Assembly (NCBI GenBank): GCA_017474235.1
Contig: JAFVIB010000011.1
Coordinates: 17,185-81,184, forward strand
DNA: 64,000 nt
DNA from: Alistipes sp.
Lineage (GTDB): Bacteria; Bacteroidota; Bacteroidia; Bacteroidales; Rikenellaceae
Reading direction: 5' to 3'
The translations under genes were made by a program, and so were the position numbers. The notes under the pieces were generated by a model. The model was not told where the DNA came from, made no database searches, and saw only the letters and a list, made by a program, of their open reading frames with translations. This document shows positions 16,926-27,237 of this stretch, piece after piece. Position 1 is the first letter of the stretch; every line of letters starts with the position of its first letter.

Positions 16926-17453
16926 TTACTCGGCAGCCTCAGCTGATTCCTCTGTTGCCTGCTCTGCAGCAGCAGCGGCAGCCTCAGCCTCAGCAGCAGC
17001 CTTCTTCTCAGCGATAGCCTGTACGCGAGCTGCGTTTACAGCAGCCTCAGCAGTAAGACGAGCCTTCTTGTCTGCAGAAGCAGCAGAAGCGAGTGAGCTA
17101 ACCTTAGCAGCTACCTTACCCTCCTTCTCGCCGAGCCACTTATTGAAGCGAGCCTCAGCCTCAGCCTCAGTAAATGCACCCTTAGCTACACCACCAAGCA
17201 GGTGTTTCTTGTACAATACGCCCTTGTACGAAAGAATCGCACGAGCAGTATCTGTAGGTTGTGCGCCCTTCATTAACCAACCCAGCGCTTGCTCGAAGTT
17301 CAGGTCGATTGTAGCAGGATTCGTGTTAGGGTTGTAAGTACCCAGCTTCTCGATAAATTTACCATCACGTGGCGCTCTGCTATCTGCAACAACAATGTGA
17401 TAGAAAGCGTAAGCCTTCTTACCATGTCTTGCCAAACGAATTTTAACAGCCAT
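16926..17453 (-). CDS. rpsP: 30S ribosomal protein S16 with long Ala/Glu tail
   Basis: The first 80-odd residues are S16 ([42 protein letters not shown], with [11 protein letters not shown] and [12 protein letters not shown]). The protein is 175 aa, about twice the length of the E. coli protein. From about residue 110 a Lys/Ala then Ala/Glu-rich, probably helical tail follows, ending [12 protein letters not shown]. Such tails are known on Bacteroidetes S16 and their role is unclear. It is transcribed with rimM from the promoter at 17515-17545. Confidence 0.93.
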   Translation of the reverse strand: MAVKIRLARHGKKAYAFYHIVVADSRAPRDGKFIEKLGTYNPNTNPATIDLNFEQALGWLMKGAQPTDTARAILSYKGVLYKKHLLGGVAKGAFTEAEAEARFNKWLGEKEGKVAAKVSSLASAASADKKARLTAEAAVNAARVQAIAEKKAAAEAEAAAAAAEQATEESAEAAE

Positions 17454-17514
17454 TTGCTATAAAATTTTTTTGTTAATAAATAAGTTACACTAACCCACTT
17501 AGGATTAATCGGCA

Positions 17515-17545
17515 CAAAGGTAGAAATAATTATTTGAAATTCAAA
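17515..17545 (-). promoter_or_regulatory. Promoter of rpsP-rimM
   Basis: On the minus strand TTTG (17542-17545) and TACCTTTG (17515-17522) are spaced 19 bp apart, matching the Bacteroidetes -33/-7 consensus. The predicted leader is about 55 nt, long enough for ribosomal-protein feedback, though I see no clear structure in it. Confidence 0.75.
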
Positions 17546-17552
17546 ATGTTGT

Positions 17553-17589
17553 GCAAAAAAAGAGGTTAGACTCAGTAGTCTAACCTCTT
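17553..17589 (-). terminator. Intrinsic terminator after the second SusCD cluster
   Basis: On the minus strand AAGAGGTTAGACT, a 4-nt loop and AGTCTAACCTCTT form a perfect 13-bp stem followed by a run of T. It ends the transcript of the 17609-25641 cluster just before the rpsP promoter. Confidence 0.88.
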
Positions 17590-17608
17590 GATATATAGTC
17601 TAAATTGA

Positions 17609-20600
17609 TTACTTAACCATCTCAACAATGCGTGAACGCTTTACCGGAGTCTGCTTGTTGTCGTTTGACTTCTTCACCTTTGTAGGATAGCTAGATAATT
17701 TAGCTACGCCAAGTTTCATAGGACTATACGCAGAGGCATTGCTGCTCTTCGCAAAGCTTTGCTGCTTGAGTGTAGCACCCTTAATACTTGATGTTACCTT
17801 AACATTAGCCTTATCAGCGCTTGATGTAGAAGCAGTCTGCTCTTGATCAAGTACGAAGTACTCTGTAAAGATGGTACCTCCACCAAGAGATACACTAGGA
17901 CCCAACTCTGGACATGCAAGAATTACATGGAATACAAACTCTCCAGCCTCTGCATCGAAGTAAGGCTGAGCGTCACCACCAATTTGTGCAGCAAGTTCCT
18001 CCCAAGTAATCTCACGACCATTCTCCTTATAGTATGTGCGCACATCACAAGCAAAGATATTCCCCTGACCACCCATTGGTGTAGAATCTACGCCGGTATC
18101 ATTGTAACCGATAATCTCACACTTGTTAGTAGTCTTATCCCAAGTGAAGTTGAGATCTGTACCAGCACCAGTAAAATCAACGATGCGATACTTATTCGTA
18201 TTCTCAAGGTTCATCAACTTACGACCAGTGAATGGAACATAGTAGTCCTCACTATCTGTGAAGAGTACTGAACAGTAGCTACCTGTATCAACCTCTACCC
18301 ACTGTGGCTCTGAAACTGCACCATCGAGAACGAATACCTCGTTAACGAAGTAAGTCTTATTGCCATCTGCATCTGCGAATGTCAGCATACTTTCAACATC
18401 TGGCAAGAAGTATGATACACGGAATACGAATGCATTCTCCTCAGGATCGAAGTAAGGCTGTACAGATCCGCCATAATCAGCCTCCAACGACTCCCAAGTA
18501 TCATCATAACCCAAGTAATTCCAAGAAGTCTTCTCATCAGCGAAGAAAATGTTACCAGGAGCGCCAACACCCAACGCCGAAGCGGCAATACCAGTATCAT
18601 TCATACCCTGAACCTCACAGAGGTTAGTCTCCTTATTCCAGCTAAATACGAAATGCTTATCTGTAGCGCCTAAGAAGTCAACTACACGGTAGAGGTTTGT
18701 ATCCTCTGCATGCTGGAGTGTCAGCTCGGTAACAGGGTCCTTCATAACATTGCAATACCAAGAACCGGTCGCTACATCAGTCCAAACATAAGTCTCCAAG
18801 CTCTCCTTGCAAGTACCCGGCATGAGCAGATTGCCCTCTGCATCGCAAATCTTTACAGATAATACTACGCCATTTGAAGCAACTGTACCGCTAAGAATCT
18901 GGAGATATACCTGCTGACCGTAGATAGACACACCTGTTGGCTGAAGCTCGTAACCTGCAGGAATGGTTACCTCTCCATCTGCATTACCTGCGAAGTAGAT
19001 ATCATAACCATTTGCATAAGCAGATGGAATACGATAAGCTGTACCGTACTGCTTCTCAAATGCAGCTGCACCACGACCTGTGCAAGCACCCTTCTCAAGA
19101 GTTGCAGTCCACTCGTTATCCTGGAATACAGACTTGAATGTATCTGTAAAGAGAGCTGTGTACTCAAAGTCTGCTCTCAAATCCATTGCAGGAACATAAG
19201 GGAAGTCAGGAGCCTCTGTTGAGATAACCTCATTGTAAACGCCGTAAGGGATAATATACTGACCCTGATATGTGTAGAACTCTGCAACGAGTGCAAGCTC
19301 ACCTGTCTCAGGATTGAACTTAGATGCCTTAGCGTCGATAGCCATATATACATCGTAGCCATTCTGAACAAGACCTGTTGCCTGCTCCTCAAAGCCTGCA
19401 GGAACGGTTACTGTACCGTCTGCCTTTGCACCGAAGTAGATTGGATAATCAACTGCATAGCACTCTGCAAGGCGATACATAAGACCATACTGAGCAACAA
19501 AGTTGCGGTCTGCATCGTCAGTGCTTTTATTTGGACGACCCTCCTCAAGGATAGGATACCAAGCAGCAGCCTGTGACTCAGAGTAGAAGAGTGCATTCTC
19601 GTCAAGCTCCATCTCAGTGAATGTGAAGTCGCCATCCTCATAACCCTCAGGAAGAATAAGTGAATACTTACCGAGCTTTGGAGCTACTGTAAGGGCAAAT
19701 GCACCGCTAGTATTTGCATAGTAAGTATTAGAACCTACATAAGTACCACCTGGGCAACCAAGAAGAGCCTGAACAGGGAATGTAAGAGTACCACCATTGA
19801 ATGAACCATACATATCCTCAGTTGGAGTAGCTCCGTTATCCAAACGGTAACCAACCATAGAGTAGATAGACGCCTCACCGCCATTGATTGAGATACCAAG
19901 TGGCTGAAGGTCGATATATGCTCTGTTGTAAGGTTTTGCATTGATAACGAGGTAAGTAGGGTCAGACTCAAGGGTTGTATCCTCAGGGTCAGCCCAAGGA
20001 CCTACACGGTAAGGGTTTAACAAACGGTAGATACCTGACAGACCTGCGTCAGAACCTGTACCATCGAGAGCAGCCTGGAATGCAGCCTCGTCGATAGAGT
20101 CAGCACGAACCTGTACCTTTACATTATATGTAGGGTGTGTCTGACCAGCCCACTCGCCTTCAAAACTGAAACCCCACCATGAGGTAATAACATCCTCTGT
20201 ATAAGCACACTCGCCTACATCAACCCACTTTACGCGGGTAACAGTAAGGCTGATAGAGTTTGCATTTGCGCTCTCATACTGCTTTACATACTGTGGATCG
20301 TTGATTGCGAAAGAGAGGGTGTAAGGAACACCAATCTCAGACTCGTTAAGAGAGACTGTAAACTCTGCAACATCGCTACCCTCCTCGAAAACAATCTCAG
20401 ATACGGTAAACTTCTCCTGAGTATTTGCAGTCACAACAACCGGAACAGTTACTGCACCCTCAGTATTGTTACGATATGCAGTATATTTAAACTCAGTTGC
20501 ATCAGCAGGATCGAGCTCTACAGCTCCTGTTGGACCCTGAGTCTCAAGAGTCGCTGCATCCGGGAAATAGACATCGTAGCAACTCTCAATCTCTGGCGCA

Positions 20601-20692
20601 CCTGGCTCATAGGTATCAGTCTCTGTACAAGCGACCATACCTACTGTTGCAAGTGCAAGCAGAGCATAGAAAAATTTATTTAATGTTTTCAT
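17609..20692 (-). CDS. Large modular surface lipoprotein of the second SusC/SusD cluster
   Basis: I choose the ATG at 20692 (1027 aa), giving MKTLNKFFYALLALATVGMVAC (Cys22). The protein is built of repeats. An N-terminal beta domain (about 35-170) holds YDVYFPDAATLETQGPTGAV. Two related segments read YPIYFGAKADGTVTVPAGFE and YDIYFAGNADGEVTIPAGYE. Two further segments near the C-terminus share YRxVDFxGAxxxxxFxW, NDTG and QPYFDxExxxFVF. The last 80 or so residues are Ser/Lys-rich and basic, unlike the rest. I do not recognise a named family. Its place after susC and susD suggests a SusE/F-like accessory surface binder, which is an inference from position. Confidence 0.75.
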   Translation of the reverse strand: MKTLNKFFYALLALATVGMVACTETDTYEPGAPEIESCYDVYFPDAATLETQGPTGAVELDPADATEFKYTAYRNNTEGAVTVPVVVTANTQEKFTVSEIVFEEGSDVAEFTVSLNESEIGVPYTLSFAINDPQYVKQYESANANSISLTVTRVKWVDVGECAYTEDVITSWWGFSFEGEWAGQTHPTYNVKVQVRADSIDEAAFQAALDGTGSDAGLSGIYRLLNPYRVGPWADPEDTTLESDPTYLVINAKPYNRAYIDLQPLGISINGGEASIYSMVGYRLDNGATPTEDMYGSFNGGTLTFPVQALLGCPGGTYVGSNTYYANTSGAFALTVAPKLGKYSLILPEGYEDGDFTFTEMELDENALFYSESQAAAWYPILEEGRPNKSTDDADRNFVAQYGLMYRLAECYAVDYPIYFGAKADGTVTVPAGFEEQATGLVQNGYDVYMAIDAKASKFNPETGELALVAEFYTYQGQYIIPYGVYNEVISTEAPDFPYVPAMDLRADFEYTALFTDTFKSVFQDNEWTATLEKGACTGRGAAAFEKQYGTAYRIPSAYANGYDIYFAGNADGEVTIPAGYELQPTGVSIYGQQVYLQILSGTVASNGVVLSVKICDAEGNLLMPGTCKESLETYVWTDVATGSWYCNVMKDPVTELTLQHAEDTNLYRVVDFLGATDKHFVFSWNKETNLCEVQGMNDTGIAASALGVGAPGNIFFADEKTSWNYLGYDDTWESLEADYGGSVQPYFDPEENAFVFRVSYFLPDVESMLTFADADGNKTYFVNEVFVLDGAVSEPQWVEVDTGSYCSVLFTDSEDYYVPFTGRKLMNLENTNKYRIVDFTGAGTDLNFTWDKTTNKCEIIGYNDTGVDSTPMGGQGNIFACDVRTYYKENGREITWEELAAQIGGDAQPYFDAEAGEFVFHVILACPELGPSVSLGGGTIFTEYFVLDQEQTASTSSADKANVKVTSSIKGATLKQQSFAKSSNASAYSPMKLGVAKLSSYPTKVKKSNDNKQTPVKRSRIVEMVK

Positions 20693-20734
20693 ATATATCG
20701 TGTTTTTCAATTTGACATATTATCCGTTGTTGGA

Positions 20735-22354
20735 CTACTCCATCCACAACTCTACGCTACCTGATGGGTCAGGGTTGTTAGTCTCTGTAAGAGCCTTATT
20801 ATCCTGAGCCTCATAGCCGTTGAGTGGGAAGTTGAACCAAGGAGCAAGACCATCGCAGTTGAAGCGCGCAAGCTCAGGGTGGTTAGTACCCTTATAACCG
20901 CGGTTGAGCTGGAGAAGCTCCGGACAACGCTTGTAGTCGAAGAATACAATACCCTCGCCCCAGAACTCAACTCGCTTCTGGAAGAATACCTCACGGAGAA
21001 GGTCATTACCAGTAAGAGTACAAGTGTACTGTGGGTTACGAGTCTTTACGATATCTACCAACGCTGTTGCATCGTTATTAAGACGAGCGTCGCACTCAGC
21101 GATGATAAACTTCATCTCCTCCATACGCATCATTGGGAAGTCGGTAGCTGAACCTGTCATATAGTCATCAGGATTTGCATCTCCCGGACGGAACTTGATG
21201 CCACCATACTCTGGAAGTGCTGATGAACCAGGATAGTTGTCTGTTGCAGGAACAAACTTAACCTTAGCCTCAAGCTCGTGACCGGCAGGAGCCTTCCAAG
21301 AGAGCTTACGGAAGTCTGTGTTAGGAATCTGATTGTAGAACTTAGAGTCCACCTCAACAAAAGCACCTGCACCCGGACCACCATAACCATATACATTCTC
21401 ATTTGACATGAATGATACGAAGTTGATGATACCTGTCTTAACTACAGATGACTCTGATGATGTACGAGTGCAGAGCATCCAAGATGTCTGACTGTCAGCA
21501 TCGTTAAAGCCTGTAGTTACAGATGTCCACTGCTCCTCTGTAAGTGGTGCGAAAGAACCTGCTGCAAGAGCCTTCTCTGCATACTCCTTTGCCAATGCAT
21601 ACTCGCCCTCATAGAGCTTTGCACGAGCATAGAGACCGTATGCTACTGCCAAATCAGGCAGGGTCTTGTCAGTTGTAGGAGCGTGACCGTCAAGAAGAGA
21701 TACTGCAACATCGAGTGACTCGTAAATCTTTGCAAGATAGTCAGCCTTTGGCAGACGAGGGTTGTTCTTTGCATAGTCAACAGTCATATTCTCGTGGAGA
21801 TATGGAACTGTAAGACCCTCGATACCATCCTTTGAAGTGTACTTATTCGCCTTGAACTCATAGAGCTGTGCCATATCGATCATAGCAAGCGCACGGTAAG
21901 CATAAGCTGCACCTACATAGCCCTTGTTTGAATCAACGATAGCCTCAAGATCAGGGTTCATACGAATAACATCATTTGCAAGAGCAATCAGCTTAGTGTA
22001 CATCAACCAAGGAATCTGCACGAATTTAGAGGTTGCACTAAGACCGAGGTTCTGCTGCTCAGTTGTGTACCAACCGTAAGGGTTGTCAGCAATAGTAAGG
22101 TCATTGCACATCACCTCACGCTGCACGCAGAGTGATGGATAGCCGTAGAATGAGTGTACACTACTGCTAGACCAGTTTGCATTTGCAGCATAGTTTGCAA
22201 TAGCACCTGACATAGACTTAAGTGCATCTGCAGAAGCGGTAGCCTGCTCTGCTGAGATCGAGCTGCCGGTAGGGTTAACCTCCTTGATACAGCCGGTAGT
22301 GACCACAGAAGCAAGAACGCTGAATATAGCTGTATATTTCAATATATTTTTCAT
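20735..22354 (-). CDS. SusD/RagB-family surface lipoprotein
   Basis: A 539-aa lipoprotein (MKNILKYTAIFSVLASVVTTGC, Cys22) that pairs with the SusC at 22378-25641. The SusD features are the N-terminal helical region with AYAYRALAMIDMAQLYEF and YARAKLYEGEYALAKEYAEKAL, and the C-terminal MRMEEMKFIIAECDARL and KRVEFWGEGIVFFDYKR. It starts 23 bp after susC and lies 42 bp before the large lipoprotein. The ligand is unknown. Confidence 0.93.
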   Translation of the reverse strand: MKNILKYTAIFSVLASVVTTGCIKEVNPTGSSISAEQATASADALKSMSGAIANYAANANWSSSSVHSFYGYPSLCVQREVMCNDLTIADNPYGWYTTEQQNLGLSATSKFVQIPWLMYTKLIALANDVIRMNPDLEAIVDSNKGYVGAAYAYRALAMIDMAQLYEFKANKYTSKDGIEGLTVPYLHENMTVDYAKNNPRLPKADYLAKIYESLDVAVSLLDGHAPTTDKTLPDLAVAYGLYARAKLYEGEYALAKEYAEKALAAGSFAPLTEEQWTSVTTGFNDADSQTSWMLCTRTSSESSVVKTGIINFVSFMSNENVYGYGGPGAGAFVEVDSKFYNQIPNTDFRKLSWKAPAGHELEAKVKFVPATDNYPGSSALPEYGGIKFRPGDANPDDYMTGSATDFPMMRMEEMKFIIAECDARLNNDATALVDIVKTRNPQYTCTLTGNDLLREVFFQKRVEFWGEGIVFFDYKRCPELLQLNRGYKGTNHPELARFNCDGLAPWFNFPLNGYEAQDNKALTETNNPDPSGSVELWME

Positions 22355-22377
22355 ATCTTTTCTCCTTTCTTTAATAA

Positions 22378-25300
22378 TTAGAAGGTAAGGTTAACACCAC
22401 CAGAGATGGTACGGATTGGTGAGTAGTATGCAGCTGAAGCACCACCTGTGAAGCTCTGGCGTGGGTCAAGACCCTTACGAGCAGAGATGTACCAAAGGTT
22501 CTCACCTGCTACATAGATACGGAGGCGTGCAACACCAATCTTAGACATCCACTTGCTTGGGAATGTATAACCAACATTTACATTCTGAAGGCTCAGATAT
22601 GATGCAGATGTCAAGAAACGATCTGAAGATGATGCTGTGTACTGATCACCATATACGAAGCGTGGGTAGTCTGAAGTGTTGTTCTCAGGAGTCCATGCGT
22701 TGTACATATCCTTGTGGATAGCACGACCTACGCTCTGTGCGCTTGGGCTAGCCATTGAACCTGCATAGTCACCATCATAAACCTTACCACCAATCTGATA
22801 TACGAAGTTTGCAGATACATCAACACCATAGAAGTCGAATGAAGTACCGAAACCACCATAGAGATCAGGCAGTGAAGTGTCAAATACGAAGTAGTCTGCA
22901 TCTGCAGAGTAGTCATCAGTCTTGTAGAGCTCGAATGATGGCTGACCGGTTGTCTTATCAACAAACTCGCGGCGTGCCCAATAGAGAGCCTTACCTGTCT
23001 GAGGATCTACACCTGCATAAGCCTTGTAGTTCTTAGTATAGATTGCAGAACCGATTGCATACATATTGCTACCGTCACGGTAACCGGTATATGCGTTACC
23101 CTCGAGGTCAAAGAGCTGATCCTTTACATTGTCCGGATCGAGGTCGAGAATCTGGTTCTTTACATAAGTTGCATTGAGGTTGATATTCCAGTTGAAGTTC
23201 TTCTTGCGAATAACATTTACATTGAGAGCAAGCTCAACACCCTGGTTAGACATATCACCAACATTCTTCCAGAAACCTGAGTAACCCATTGATGAAGGTA
23301 CTGAGTACCAAGAGAGCATATCGGTAGTGATACGGTTGAAGTACTCAACGCTACCGGCGAGGCGACCCTGCCAGAATGAGAACTCAACACCTGCGTTCAT
23401 ATTTGCGTTGGTCTCCCAAGTAAGCTCCTCGTTACCCTTTGAAGAGAATGCAACTGACCACTTATCTGTACCGTCATTTGCAATTGAGTAGCGGTCCATA
23501 TAGAGGAAGTCAGAAATCTGGTCGTTACCCTGTGAACCGTAAGAAGCCTTAATCTTGAGCTCATCAACCCAAGTTGCGTTAAACCAGCTCTCCTTATTGA
23601 TCAACCAAGCACCTGATACTGACCAGAAGTTACCCCAGCGGTGATCAGGGTGGAAGCGTGAAGATGCATCACGACGGAATGAAGCAGAGAAGAAGAAGCG
23701 ATTATCAAAATCATACTGACCACGGAAGAGGTAACCCTCATTGTTGTACTCAGAGAATGATGAAGATGTGCTTGAAACCTTCAGACCCTGTGTAAGCTCT
23801 GATGAATCTACAGAGTAGAGACCATTCTTGTAACCTACAAGTGAACGACCCATATCGTAGTTATTCTCGTGACCGAGCATAATATCTACATGGTGACGAT
23901 CTGCAAATGTGTAGTTCCAAGTCAAAATCTGCTGGAGAGTGTAGCTCCAATACATAGACTCCTGACGACCGATAGAACCACCTGATACTGCATACTGACC
24001 ATAGAGTGGGTTAGATGTAGAGATAGCAGTTGTCTGACGAGTTGATACACCACCGTTGAATGAGAACTTGAAGCCGAGTGGAAGGATAACATCTGCAAAA
24101 CCGTTGAATGAAGCGAGGTTTGAAGTAGAGTTATTCTTATCGAGCAACAGAGCTGCCATTGGGTTAGCATTCGAGAGGAATGCACGGTTCAGACCAGCGT
24201 TGCTACCTGCCTGAGTTGCAGTACCGTGGTCATAGATAATGTTACCATACTGGTCACGACGGATATTACCCTCACCATCACGAGTATAGAGTGGATAGAT
24301 AGGTGCAATCTGTGAAGTATAAGCAAAGATGTTAGCTGAAGAGCTTGATGAACCATCCTCAGAAGATGTCTGACTCTTAGAGTGTGTGTAAGATGCGTTA
24401 CCACCAACCTTGAGCCACTTCTTAGCCTGATAGTCAGCACGCAGACGAGCAGTATAACGCTCATAGCCTGTAGCATCAACGATACCCTCATTGTTGAGGT
24501 AACCGAATGAACCATAGAAGCTTGCACGCTCGTTACCGGCAGCAACATTTACATTGTACTCCTGACGGATACCCTGCATATAAACCTCATCAATCCAGTT
24601 ATCCGGAGTTACGAGATAGTCCTCGCCGTTGTGATTAATAACACGACCGAGAGTAGCGGCAGGGTTGAGCTTACCGTTACGACCGATAAGGGTCTGACCC
24701 TCTGGAACTGTATATACATTGTAACCAAGTGAGCCGTTAGCTGCAGATGGATCAATCATGGTCTGATTAGCCTTCACATGAGCATCGTGTGGAGACATCT
24801 TTGATACCTGAGTGTAGTAGTTGTTGAGCATCTTGTAGTGCATCTCATAGTACTCACCCGGATCGGTAATAAAGTCATAATCCTGCTGTGCGCGCTGGTT
24901 AACACCAACCTTGATATCTACAGATACGATAGCATCACGACCCTTAGCACGCTTGGTAGTAATCAAAATCACACCATTAGCACCACGAGAACCATAAAGA
25001 GCGGCTGCTGCAGCATCCTTAAGCACTGACATTGACTCGATATCTGCAGGGTTGATATCGTTCATAGAACCTGCGAAAGACATACCGTCAACGATAATCA
25101 GCGGCTCCTTACCTGCCTCAATAGAGGAGATACCACGGATAATCACAGTTGGAGATGCGCTACCTGGCTGACCTGTTGCATTCACAATCTGAAGACCAGG
25201 AACTTTACCGTTCAGAGCATCAATAGCGTTAGTGTGCTGGCTCTTAACAATCTCCTCAGTCTTTACCATTACAGCAGATCCTGAGAAAGCCTCACGCTTA

Positions 25301-25641
25301 GCCTCACCGTAAGCAGTTACGATGACATCATCCAAAGCGTGTGCAGCCTCTGCCAGTACTACATTTACGAGAGTCTTGCCGTTAATAGCAATCTTCTGCT
25401 CGTCATAACCGATTGAGGATACAGCAAGAACGCCGTCAGCCGGAGCTTCGAGAGTATACTGACCCTGTGCATCGGTAGATGTACCGATAGTGGTTCCATC
25501 AACCACAACAGTTGCACCGATTACCGGCGCACCCTTAGTATCGGTAACCGTACCCGAAACTTGCTTATTCTGCGCCATAGCCATACCGACTACCGACAGA
25601 ACAGCAGCTAATGAAAGTACAATTTTCCTTACCATAAGCAT
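22378..25641 (-). CDS. SusC/RagA-family TonB-linked outer membrane transporter
   Basis: A 1087-aa transporter and first gene of a three-gene operon. The signal peptide ends AMA-Q at about residue 23. The carboxypeptidase-regulatory-like domain (about 27-97, VSGTVTDTKGAPVIGATVVV) is followed by DDVIVTAYG, a plug with LKDAAAAALYGSRGANGVI, and a long barrel ending ISGGVNLTF. The start is uncertain by two codons: ATG at 25641 or ATG at 25635 both give good signal peptides. A well-formed promoter lies 36-67 bp upstream. No regulator gene adjoins it. Confidence 0.94.
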   Translation of the reverse strand: MLMVRKIVLSLAAVLSVVGMAMAQNKQVSGTVTDTKGAPVIGATVVVDGTTIGTSTDAQGQYTLEAPADGVLAVSSIGYDEQKIAINGKTLVNVVLAEAAHALDDVIVTAYGEAKREAFSGSAVMVKTEEIVKSQHTNAIDALNGKVPGLQIVNATGQPGSASPTVIIRGISSIEAGKEPLIIVDGMSFAGSMNDINPADIESMSVLKDAAAAALYGSRGANGVILITTKRAKGRDAIVSVDIKVGVNQRAQQDYDFITDPGEYYEMHYKMLNNYYTQVSKMSPHDAHVKANQTMIDPSAANGSLGYNVYTVPEGQTLIGRNGKLNPAATLGRVINHNGEDYLVTPDNWIDEVYMQGIRQEYNVNVAAGNERASFYGSFGYLNNEGIVDATGYERYTARLRADYQAKKWLKVGGNASYTHSKSQTSSEDGSSSSSANIFAYTSQIAPIYPLYTRDGEGNIRRDQYGNIIYDHGTATQAGSNAGLNRAFLSNANPMAALLLDKNNSTSNLASFNGFADVILPLGFKFSFNGGVSTRQTTAISTSNPLYGQYAVSGGSIGRQESMYWSYTLQQILTWNYTFADRHHVDIMLGHENNYDMGRSLVGYKNGLYSVDSSELTQGLKVSSTSSSFSEYNNEGYLFRGQYDFDNRFFFSASFRRDASSRFHPDHRWGNFWSVSGAWLINKESWFNATWVDELKIKASYGSQGNDQISDFLYMDRYSIANDGTDKWSVAFSSKGNEELTWETNANMNAGVEFSFWQGRLAGSVEYFNRITTDMLSWYSVPSSMGYSGFWKNVGDMSNQGVELALNVNVIRKKNFNWNINLNATYVKNQILDLDPDNVKDQLFDLEGNAYTGYRDGSNMYAIGSAIYTKNYKAYAGVDPQTGKALYWARREFVDKTTGQPSFELYKTDDYSADADYFVFDTSLPDLYGGFGTSFDFYGVDVSANFVYQIGGKVYDGDYAGSMASPSAQSVGRAIHKDMYNAWTPENNTSDYPRFVYGDQYTASSSDRFLTSASYLSLQNVNVGYTFPSKWMSKIGVARLRIYVAGENLWYISARKGLDPRQSFTGGASAAYYSPIRTISGGVNLTF

Positions 25642-25676
25642 TTAATATTAGTTAAAAAATAAAAATCTTTTCGTAG

Positions 25677-25708
25677 CAAAGTTAGTAATAAACAATAGAC
25701 CAACCAAA
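25677..25708 (-). promoter_or_regulatory. Promoter of the second SusC/SusD cluster
   Basis: On the minus strand TTTG (25705-25708) and TAACTTTG (25677-25684) are 20 bp apart, a full match to the Bacteroidetes consensus, 36 bp before the first candidate ATG. Confidence 0.78.
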
Positions 25709-25916
25709 TAATTTAATAACTATTTTGAGGCAAAGTAACAGACTTGTAGCATTTTGCATCAAATAATAGTCGATTGAAAGCATTTAATACTACAATAGTT
25801 ACAAAATGTAATTAAAATTTTTCAAAAAATTGTTCAATAAATATAAAAATGCAAATCGCAATCTTCAAAAAGCCCCTGCAATAGCGTTCAGAGCCTATTT
25901 TTAGATTATATTATCC

Positions 25917-25951
25917 AACTTACACTTTTTTTAACTTACACTTTGTAAGAT
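25917..25951. repeat. Direct repeat AACTTACACTTT with a small hairpin
   Basis: AACTTACACTTT occurs at 25917-25928 and again at 25933-25944, 16 bp apart, and the second copy runs into CTTACA-CTT-TGTAAG, a short inverted repeat. It lies in the AT-rich 384-bp space between the susC promoter and queA. It might be an operator; I see no other structure in that space apart from the terminator at 25967-26005. Confidence 0.35.
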
Positions 25952-25966
25952 ATAACTTTTAAAATG

Positions 25967-26005
25967 ATATAAGGGTGTTCAATAAGCTATGAAACACCCT
26001 TATAT
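25967..26005 (-). terminator. Terminator-like hairpin after queA
   Basis: ATATAAGGGTGTT (25967-25979) pairs perfectly with AACACCCTTATAT (25993-26005) across a 13-nt loop, 20 bp past the queA stop. The run of T after it on the minus strand is weak (CATTTTAAAAG). Confidence 0.65.
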
Positions 26006-26025
26006 ATAAATATAGGTATCCCTCT

Positions 26026-27237
26026 CTATTCAACTATCAGCAATGACGAATCGCCATAAGATAGAAAGCGAAAGTCGTGAGAGAGGGCATAGTCGTATAT
26101 CTTATGCCAATCATCGCCCACATAAGCCGACACAAGCAGCAGAAGTGTCGATTTAGGTTGATGAAAATTTGTAACTATGCGATTGACGATGCGGAACTTA
26201 TAACCCAGCGGAGTAATCATAATTTGCGTAGCCGCCTTAAGCCTATCTACGCCCTTACTATTCATATAATCGAGCAGTATTTCAACCGCCTCAGCACCCG
26301 AAAACTCTGCCGGAATATCATACAGTTCCCACTGCCCTATCACTCGCTCACACTCTGCATCTGCGCCACTCTTCACGCGCCAAGCGAGTGCCGAGAGCGA
26401 CTCAAGCGTTCTGACAGATGTCGTACCCACAGCGGTAACATTACCTATCTTCGAGCGCAATAGTTCAAGTGTCTGCCTTGTAATCTCAAAGTGTTCGGTG
26501 TGCATCGAGTGCTTTGTTGCATCCTCATCCTTAACAGGCAAAAATGTTCCCGCGCCCACATGGAGAGTAACCTCTCCAAACTCAAAACCGCGGTTTTTCA
26601 GGCTCTCTATAAGCTCGTTTGTAAAGTGTAAGCCCGCCGTAGGAGCCGCCACAGAGCCTTCAAAACGCGAATAGACCGTCTGATAGCGGGTATTGTCAAT
26701 CTCCTCGCTCTCTCGATTAAGATATGGAGGAATAGGTATTCTGCCCAGCCACTCCAATAGCTGACCAAAACTCATCGGAGCATCCCACACAAAGCGGACT
26801 ATATGCTCCCTTGTACCGCGCTCGGCAATATAAGCCTGCAACAGATAGTCACAACCCTCATAACTGAACGGAATCTGCACAGCACCATCTTTCCACTTCT
26901 TCAGATTACCTACAATGCAACTCCAACAACACTCCCCGCGCACTGCAAAGGCACGCTCATAATCTGCCGGAGCAGAAGGCTCAAGGCAAAATACCTCTAC
27001 CCTCGCACCCGAAGGCTTATGCATAACAAGGCGCGCGCGCACAACCTTCGTATTATTGAACACAAAGAGCGTATCCGAAGAGAGCTCACTGCCAATATCC
27101 GAAAATCTGCGCTCACTAATCTCCCCATTGCGATATACAAGTAACTTGGAACTATCTCTACGCTCCAACGGAAACTTGGCAATGCGCTCATCAGGTAGCG
27201 GATAGTCAAAGTCGTTGATGTTTATTGTTTTAGCCAT
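26026..27237 (-). CDS. queA: S-adenosylmethionine:tRNA ribosyltransferase-isomerase (QueA-like)
   Basis: A 403-aa enzyme that moves the ribosyl part of SAM onto 7-aminomethyl-7-deazaguanine in tRNA during queuosine synthesis. Visible family signatures are DYPLPDERIAKFPLERRDSSKLLV, FVFNNTKVVRARL, PPYLNRESEEIDNTRYQTVYSRFEGSVAAPTAGLHF, LHVGAGTFLPVK and TNFHQPKSTLLLLVSA. It is longer than the usual 340-360 aa because of a divergent middle segment (about 85-150), which contains several Cys and Trp. No other queuosine gene is nearby. It is separated from tpiA by 352 bp of palindromic DNA. Confidence 0.9.
   Translation of the reverse strand: MAKTININDFDYPLPDERIAKFPLERRDSSKLLVYRNGEISERRFSDIGSELSSDTLFVFNNTKVVRARLVMHKPSGARVEVFCLEPSAPADYERAFAVRGECCWSCIVGNLKKWKDGAVQIPFSYEGCDYLLQAYIAERGTREHIVRFVWDAPMSFGQLLEWLGRIPIPPYLNRESEEIDNTRYQTVYSRFEGSVAAPTAGLHFTNELIESLKNRGFEFGEVTLHVGAGTFLPVKDEDATKHSMHTEHFEITRQTLELLRSKIGNVTAVGTTSVRTLESLSALAWRVKSGADAECERVIGQWELYDIPAEFSGAEAVEILLDYMNSKGVDRLKAATQIMITPLGYKFRIVNRIVTNFHQPKSTLLLLVSAYVGDDWHKIYDYALSHDFRFLSYGDSSLLIVE

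Noticed and set aside
25917-25951. Riboswitch upstream of the second susC
   Set aside because: Only a short direct repeat and a 6-bp hairpin are present, and they lie upstream of the predicted promoter, outside the transcript.
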